DNA from: Nitrosopumilales archaeon
Lineage (GTDB): Archaea > Thermoproteota > Nitrososphaeria > Nitrososphaerales > Nitrosopumilaceae
Direction of reading: 5' to 3'
NCBI GenBank assembly: GCA_016176745.1
Contig: JACOWO010000114.1
Location: forward strand, 1 to 9,796
DNA length: 9,796 bases
Shown here: positions 5,672 through 9,796 of the stretch, in pieces
How positions within the stretch are numbered: the first letter of the stretch is position 1
Layout: every line of letters starts with the position of its first letter
Translations under genes and position numbers: made by a program
Notes under the pieces: generated by a model
Databases searched by the model: none
What the model was told of the DNA's origin: nothing
What the model saw: the letters and a program-made list of their open reading frames with translations, nothing else

Positions 5672-7111
5672 TTAACCTAGTCGTAATATCACATCTGCCC
5701 ACAACACTATGCTTCCAACTGCCACGCTTACTATCATAAAAGGCAAACCCATTTTGAGGAATTTATTAAAGGTAATGTAATACCCTTGTTTTTCTGCCAA
5801 ACCAACAGAAACTACTCCTGCACTAGATCCAATAAGCGTACCATTTCCACCTAATCCTACCCCTAACGATAAAGCCCACCACAATGGATTTATCATAAAG
5901 CTTCCAAAAGCGGATCCTATAGTTTCATTTTGGATTATGTTTGTAATTAATGGTATCATCGTAGCTGCAAATGGAATATTATCAACTATGGCGCTAGCAA
6001 AAGCAGATGACCCTATTATCAGAAAGAATGTAGTCATAGGATCTCCGCCAGTTGCATTTAGTGTTGCATTTGACATTATATCGATTAGTCCAGCTCTTTC
6101 TGTTCCGCTGATTATTATGAATAGCCCTGCAAAAAATATGAGTGTGCTCCAATCAACTTCCTGAAATATCTTTTCAAGTTTTACTCTTGTTATAATTAAT
6201 AAAATTCCTGCGCCGCCTAGAGCAATTAGAGAAGGTTGTATGTGAATAGTGCCATGAATAACAAAAAGCACTATGACACAAAACAATATTCCTGCTGATT
6301 TTTTTAGTAACCCTTTATCCTTAATTAGCAAATTTTCATTTTCAGTCATTAGGATTTCAAGATTTTGAGGCTTTGCAGATATCTCTTTTCTAAACATAAA
6401 CTTTAACATAATCATAGAGCAAACAAGCGAGATTGCTATAGTGGGTCCCATGTGAATTATGAATGCATTAAAATCGATATTTGCAGCAGAACCAATCATT
6501 ATGTTGGGAGGGTCCCCAACAAGAGTAGCAGTACCGCCTACATTAGACATGAAAACTTGAGCTAAGATAAACGGAATTGGGGACAACTTGAAAAGCCTAA
6601 ACACAGAGATGGTGACAGGAACCATAAGCAAAATCGTTGTAACATTGTCTATGAGCATTGACGTGACAGCAGTAAAGGTACACATCAAGACAAGCAATTT
6701 CCACAAGTTTCCCTTGGACGCCTTACACATCTTGATTCCTATGTATTGGAAAACACCAGATTCTGCCATAACAACAACAATAATCATCATGCCAAGCAAA
6801 AGTCCAATCGTGTTAAAGTCGATTGAATCTACGGCAAATTCAAAACTGCTTGTGGCTGGAAAAAGGCCTGTAGTTATGCCAACTATGATTATAGCTATAG
6901 CGCCAGTCAACGCAATAGCAGTTCTATGAACAATCTCAAAGGAAAGAACAACATATACCGATAGGAGTGTTATTGCAGAAAGTTTTAGCGCTAGGCTAGC
7001 CTTGTAACCTGCCAGATCAGGTATTAACATAATGATAGCAGCAAGTACTACTAAAACCACAAGGCCTATGATCTTTTTTTTGTTTTTTTCAAACCCTTTT
7101 GATGCACTCAT
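5672..7111 (-). CDS. ArsB/NhaD-type ion transporter (Na+/H+ antiporter or anion permease of the IT superfamily)
   Basis: 479 residues with about 11-12 hydrophobic segments, so an inner-membrane carrier. The two halves carry the internal repeat expected of this superfamily: LIDNVTT (153-159) with SNVGGTATLVGDPPN (189-203) in the first, and IVDNIPF (375-381) with GGNGTLIGSSAG (421-432) in the second. The DN, T/SxxGD and NGTLIG motifs fit the NhaD/P-protein-like branch better than a citrate or arsenite carrier, and no ars genes lie nearby. Its neighbour is a CPA2 exchanger, which favours sodium/proton homeostasis, but the substrate cannot be read from the sequence. ATG 7109-7111 follows a TATA-like box; the N-terminus (MSASKGFEKNKKK) is a short basic cytoplasmic stretch. 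Elp3 starts 115 nt downstream with its own promoter-like box, so it is probably a single transcription unit. Confidence 0.85.
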   Translation of the reverse strand: MSASKGFEKNKKKIIGLVVLVVLAAIIMLIPDLAGYKASLALKLSAITLLSVYVVLSFEIVHRTAIALTGAIAIIIVGITTGLFPATSSFEFAVDSIDFNTIGLLLGMMIIVVVMAESGVFQYIGIKMCKASKGNLWKLLVLMCTFTAVTSMLIDNVTTILLMVPVTISVFRLFKLSPIPFILAQVFMSNVGGTATLVGDPPNIMIGSAANIDFNAFIIHMGPTIAISLVCSMIMLKFMFRKEISAKPQNLEILMTENENLLIKDKGLLKKSAGILFCVIVLFVIHGTIHIQPSLIALGGAGILLIITRVKLEKIFQEVDWSTLIFFAGLFIIISGTERAGLIDIMSNATLNATGGDPMTTFFLIIGSSAFASAIVDNIPFAATMIPLITNIIQNETIGSAFGSFMINPLWWALSLGVGLGGNGTLIGSSAGVVSVGLAEKQGYYITFNKFLKMGLPFMIVSVAVGSIVLWADVILRLG

Positions 7112-7133
7112 TCTATATCATCTTGTGGCTTGA

Positions 7134-7148
7134 GATTTAATTTTAAAA
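7134..7148 (-). promoter_or_regulatory. TATA-like box upstream of the NhaD-type gene
   Basis: The minus strand reads TTTTAAAATTAAATC 23-37 nt before the ATG at 7111. The region 7112-7268 between the two transporter genes is otherwise AT-rich, with no further gene or RNA seen. Confidence 0.4.
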
Positions 7149-7252
7149 GAATGTTTGTGAATGTGTTGAATAAACATATGATTTTTTTATCGTTGTATAT
7201 AGAAAATTAATAAATTTCATATCCTGTGCGCAACACTGTTTAATATAAATCA

Positions 7253-7258
7253 AAAAAT
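7253..7258 (-). terminator. T tract after the CPA2 exchanger gene
   Basis: The minus strand runs from the TGA at 7269-7271 through GGCTAACTTCA into T6 about 10 nt later, without an obvious stem. A T-rich archaeal terminator is plausible. Confidence 0.35.
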
Positions 7259-7268
7259 GAAGTTAGCC

Positions 7269-8477
7269 TCATTTTGCCAATTCTTTTTTGTATAATGTCT
7301 TGAGCCATATTGGAGCAATTATCGTTGTTGCAGCAACCATTATCACTATAGTAGAATAAACATTTGATGCAAGTACGCCAGACGTTACTCCTATGCCTGC
7401 GATAATTAGGCCAACTTCTCCCCTTGAGATCATTCCAACACCTACCCGCATAGATTTTTTTTTGTCTTTGAGAAATATCATTGAGGGCAAACCACAACCA
7501 AAGAATTTTGTCACAACTGCCACCACAATCATTATGCCACTTAGTAGCAAGATCTCTGTGTTAATTCCTCTAAAGTCTACTTGTGCACCAATAAAGGCAA
7601 AGAAAAGAGGCGCAAATATCAGCCCAAGCTTGCTTATGTAATTTTCAATTTTCTCAATTACCTTACTTGAGGACAAAGCCATTCCTACTGCAAATGCTCC
7701 AACAATTGGTGAAAGCCCAATTGATGCTGCTAAAGCAGCAGCGCCAAAGAAAGATGCTGTCGCAATTGCTTCAATGCTGCCTTCAGCTTTCCAAAGCTTT
7801 CTTGCTACTATCCTTGGAACTATTAACACAGAACCAATCAGCAGTGCAGCAAAAAAGCCAAGAACCTGCAATATTACAACGATCACTTGAATGGGATCAA
7901 TTGATATGATGCCCGTACTTTCGCCACCAAGTGAGCTTACAACAGACAAAACCGCAATTGCAAGTATGTCGTCTGCTATTGCCGCACCTATTATAAGACG
8001 TGCTTCAGGGGTATCAAGTTTTCCAAACTCTCGAAGTACCTGTATTGATATTGCGACACTTGTGGCGGTAAGTGCAGTAGCTATAAGCATTGATTGGAAT
8101 GCATCAAAGCCAAATAATTCAAAGACAATAAATCCAATAAAGAAAGGAACTACTACCCCACAAGCCCCAACAGTAAATGCCGCTTTTCCTCCTTTCAAAA
8201 ACTCCCTTGGAGTAACGTGCAAACCTGCTATGAATAAAATTACGATTGCGCCAATCTCTCCTAAAATTCTCAACTCACCATCAATCTTTAACAATGGTTG
8301 ACCATCAAAAACAAGAAATGCACCTAATGCAAAAGGACCAACAATCATACCCGCCAACAATTCTCCCAAAACTATTGGCAGTTTCAATCGTAAGAAAAGC
8401 TCTGCCATAAGTTTGGCAGCAAATAGCAAGATTCCTACTCCTATTATTGTCTGAATAAAATGCGACTCTATGCCCAA
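7269..8477 (-). CDS. CPA2-family cation/proton antiporter (Na+(K+)/H+ exchanger, NapA/KefB-like)
   Basis: 402 residues, about 12-13 membrane helices, membrane-domain only. Features: LPIVLGELLAGMIVGP (33-48), ILFIAGLHVTPREF (80-93), the unwound-helix segment TALTATSVAIS (134-144), the ion-binding aspartate pair AIADD (166-170; D169/D170 match the DD pair of electrogenic CPA2 antiporters), GLSPIVGAFAVGM and SRGEVGLIIAG (351-361). It lacks the C-terminal TrkA-N/RCK domains of KefB/KefC, so it is probably not a glutathione-gated K+ channel-like protein; Na+/H+ exchange is the likeliest role. The start is TTG 8475-8477, which I accept because a good AGGAG lies 5 nt before it and no better ATG is in frame. 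It is separated from the NhaD-type gene by 157 nt with a T tract, so probably a separate transcript. Confidence 0.88.
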   Translation of the reverse strand: MGIESHFIQTIIGVGILLFAAKLMAELFLRLKLPIVLGELLAGMIVGPFALGAFLVFDGQPLLKIDGELRILGEIGAIVILFIAGLHVTPREFLKGGKAAFTVGACGVVVPFFIGFIVFELFGFDAFQSMLIATALTATSVAISIQVLREFGKLDTPEARLIIGAAIADDILAIAVLSVVSSLGGESTGIISIDPIQVIVVILQVLGFFAALLIGSVLIVPRIVARKLWKAEGSIEAIATASFFGAAALAASIGLSPIVGAFAVGMALSSSKVIEKIENYISKLGLIFAPLFFAFIGAQVDFRGINTEILLLSGIMIVVAVVTKFFGCGLPSMIFLKDKKKSMRVGVGMISRGEVGLIIAGIGVTSGVLASNVYSTIVIMVAATTIIAPIWLKTLYKKELAK

Positions 8478-8482
8478 ATTAT

Positions 8483-8487
8483 CTCCT
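8483..8487 (-). promoter_or_regulatory. Shine-Dalgarno AGGAG supporting a TTG start
   Basis: Minus-strand CAGGAGATAATTTG puts AGGAG 5 nt before the TTG at 8475-8477. This is the clearest ribosome binding site in the window; the other main genes start with little or no leader. It decides the start of the CPA2 exchanger gene and implies a short leader, perhaps from the CTTATACTA element near 8501-8512. Confidence 0.6.
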
Positions 8488-8520
8488 GATAGTCATACAT
8501 AGTATAAGGCGATTATTAGT

Positions 8521-8557
8521 CAAAAATTGCATCAAATTTGTCTATTATCATGCAATT
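8521..8557 (-). terminator. Hairpin plus T tract at the end of purM
   Basis: A perfect 8-bp inverted repeat, AATTGCAT (8550-8557 read on minus) and ATGCAATT (8525-8532), with a 17-nt loop, spans the purM stop codon (8548-8550) and runs directly into T5. That is the layout of an intrinsic terminator, though the stem is AT-rich. It also lies close to the promoter region of the downstream CPA2 gene. Confidence 0.5.
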
Positions 8558-9570
8558 CTTTTAGAGTTTACAAAAACTCCTACATTGCTTGTGATTTTTC
8601 CAATTTCTTGGCTTTGAAGTCTGTGTTTTTTTATGATTGAATTGATTTTACTTGCTTCATCCTTTGGTGCGATTATGCAAAAGCCTATTCCCATATTAAA
8701 CGTCTTATACATCTCATCATTTTTTACTCCTTTATCTTCGATTAACTGCATGATGGGTGGGATTTGAGGCATATTGGAAAGATCATAGCCTATTTTTTTT
8801 AGTCTAAGCAGCTTTGTAAAAGAGCCACCAGTTATGTGAGCAAGGCCATGGACCTTGCATTTTTTAATCACCTCTAAAATTGGTTTTACATAAATCTGAG
8901 TCGGAGTTAAAAGTGCATTTCCAAGACTGCCGATTCCTTTTATCTTGTCTTTTATTGAATATTTTGAAAGCAAAACTTTTCTTGCTAATGAATATCCATT
9001 TGAGTGAAGACCACTGCTTTTTATGCCAATTATTACATCGCCTCTAGTTATTGAATTTCCAAGCACTAGTTTTCTTTTTGGTAGCATGCCAACTACCATT
9101 CCGGACAGATCAAAAGTAAAGTCCTTTCCAGCAAATAAGTCTGGCATAATGGCTGTTTCTCCGCCAACAATTGGAACCTGGGCTAATTTTGCTCCCTTTA
9201 CAAGTCCTTTTGTGATCTGCGAGAATATTTTTTTGTCATTTTTATTTGCCGCAATATAATCAACAAAGGAAATCGGCGTTGCACCAACACAAATTATGTC
9301 ATTTACATTCATAGCAATACAGTCTATTCCAACAGTATCGTATTTTTTCATCATGTTGGCAATCAATACCTTTGTTCCAACACCATCAGTATGCATTGCA
9401 AGCGTTATCTTATCAGAAACTGTGACAATTCCCGCATAATGACCAAAACCATGTTTGACTCGTACATTTTTTTGTAGATTATGTGTTGATGCAATAATGC
9501 GGCCAATCTCTTTTTGACTTTTTTTTATATTTTGAACATTTACGCCTACTTTTTTGTATGTTAGTGTCAT
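8548..9570 (-). CDS. purM: Phosphoribosylformylglycinamidine cyclo-ligase (AIR synthetase)
   Basis: PurM closes FGAM to aminoimidazole ribotide using ATP, the fifth step of de novo purine synthesis in the cytoplasm. The 340-aa length matches the family (about 345). Visible signatures: MHTDGVGTKVLIA (59-71), GIDCIAMNVNDIICVGA (81-97), the phosphate/ATP loop VGGETAIMPD (135-144), SSGLHSNGYSLAR (185-197) and GLAHITGGSF (242-251), with FNMGIGFC near 291. The GGSFTKLLRL form replaces the bacterial GGG..NxPR and fits the archaeal type. The ATG at 9570 is preceded by a TATA-like box and a 47-nt gap after the PAC2-family gene. No other purine genes are in the window, so any pur cluster lies elsewhere. 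Nothing looks damaged. Confidence 0.95.
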   Translation of the reverse strand: MTLTYKKVGVNVQNIKKSQKEIGRIIASTHNLQKNVRVKHGFGHYAGIVTVSDKITLAMHTDGVGTKVLIANMMKKYDTVGIDCIAMNVNDIICVGATPISFVDYIAANKNDKKIFSQITKGLVKGAKLAQVPIVGGETAIMPDLFAGKDFTFDLSGMVVGMLPKRKLVLGNSITRGDVIIGIKSSGLHSNGYSLARKVLLSKYSIKDKIKGIGSLGNALLTPTQIYVKPILEVIKKCKVHGLAHITGGSFTKLLRLKKIGYDLSNMPQIPPIMQLIEDKGVKNDEMYKTFNMGIGFCIIAPKDEASKINSIIKKHRLQSQEIGKITSNVGVFVNSKRIA

Positions 9571-9591
9571 AAGTTGATGCTCAATTGTTTT

Positions 9592-9602
9592 GAATAAAAG
9601 AA
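9592..9602 (-). promoter_or_regulatory. TATA-like box upstream of purM
   Basis: The minus strand reads TTCTTTTATTC 22-32 nt before the purM ATG, inside the 47-nt gap to the upstream PAC2-family gene. It would allow leaderless transcription independent of that gene. Confidence 0.4.
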
Positions 9603-9617
9603 TTTGGATAATTCAAT

Positions 9618-9796
9618 CTACATATACATGCCAGAAAGCGTTTTTCTGTGTTCGATATAGCTTTCTGAAAGCTCTTTAAAGTCTGATCCTATCTTTTCTT
9701 TTTCTTTGACAAGCTCTGATATGTCTATCTTTGTTCCATACAGCCTATTTACTGCATCAACTAGTGTAGCAGCTGCTAGAGGATCTGGCATTTTTT
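9618..9796 (-). CDS. PAC2-family protein (proteasome assembly chaperone-like), C-terminal fragment
   Basis: Only the last 59 codons are in the window; the frame continues past the right edge, so the ATG at 9789-9791 is internal. The segment PDPLAAATLVDAVNRLYG, then TKIDISELVKEKEKI and a charged helix ending GMYM, matches the C-terminal end of archaeal PAC2/ATP-grasp-like proteins (PDPxAAxxLVxxLNxLxGxxID). Eukaryotic PAC2 helps assemble the 20S proteasome; the archaeal proteins' role is less clear. It sits 47 nt upstream of purM on the same strand. The assignment rests on a short C-terminal motif. Confidence 0.65.
   Translation of the reverse strand, partial: KMPDPLAAATLVDAVNRLYGTKIDISELVKEKEKIGSDFKELSESYIEHRKTLSGMYM

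Noticed and set aside
5614..5676. Twenty-codon minus-strand frame (VKHKIEDAINFTEKSLAKRR) just after the NhaD-type gene
   Set aside because: It reads like protein but has no ATG, GTG or TTG start, is bounded by a TAG, and overlaps the upstream stop codon. Too short to call a gene or remnant.
7240..7497. 85-codon minus-strand frame inside the CPA2 gene
   Set aside because: Fully explained as an alternative frame of the exchanger gene, with no coherent protein features (scattered Cys, Trp and Asn).
7891..8301. 136-codon plus-strand frame opposite the CPA2 gene
   Set aside because: Antisense shadow of a clear membrane protein gene; composition mirrors the sense codons.

Overview
The window looks like a piece of an AT-rich genome from a Nitrosopumilus- or Nitrosarchaeum-like ammonia-oxidising archaeon (Thaumarchaeota/Nitrososphaerota). 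The grounds are a secreted protein ending in two VPxW(I/L)xxN..W repeats typical of that group, an archaeal Elp3, a class I lysyl-tRNA synthetase, an archaeal PurM with a PAC2-family neighbour, TATA-like boxes about 22-37 nt before start codons (leaderless or short-leader transcripts), and T-rich gene ends. The genus is inferred from family resemblance, not from a marker gene.

Layout: positions 2-742 (+) hold the 3' end of a secreted Ig-like/repeat protein. Positions 743-1468 contain no long gene but can be read as four mini-genes: two tandem cysteine-rich proteins (748-858 and 877-1050, minus), and two single-pass membrane peptides diverging from a common spacer (1117-1266 minus, 1347-1457 plus). 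From 5556 down to 1469 (minus) runs a likely operon: elp3, lysS, a small two-helix membrane protein, and a long coiled-coil protein. Positions 5672-7111 and 7269-8477 (minus) are two unrelated cation/proton antiporter-type proteins, an ArsB/NhaD-type permease and a CPA2-type exchanger. Positions 8548-9570 (minus) are purM, and 9618-9796 is the C-terminus of a PAC2-family protein.

The most striking observation is the elp3/lysS boundary near 4046. Elp3 runs normally up to its GNAT 'ILVIS' strand, then switches to an unrelated tail and stops, losing the usual SGxG..YYxKLGY ending. LysS is intact from 'REKSLGRN' onward, including its PHIGS and KISKS motifs, but lacks its first ~20 residues and has no ATG, GTG or TTG in frame before position 3760, after the HIGH-type motif. 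One deletion of roughly 150-200 nt across the boundary would explain both defects. It could be a real lesion, an assembly or amplification artefact, or, with a -1 shift at an A5 run, an Elp3-LysRS fusion.

Functionally the window combines translation (Elp3 wobble-uridine modification, LysRS charging), monovalent-cation homeostasis (two antiporters), purine synthesis (PurM), and cell-surface or envelope proteins of unknown role.
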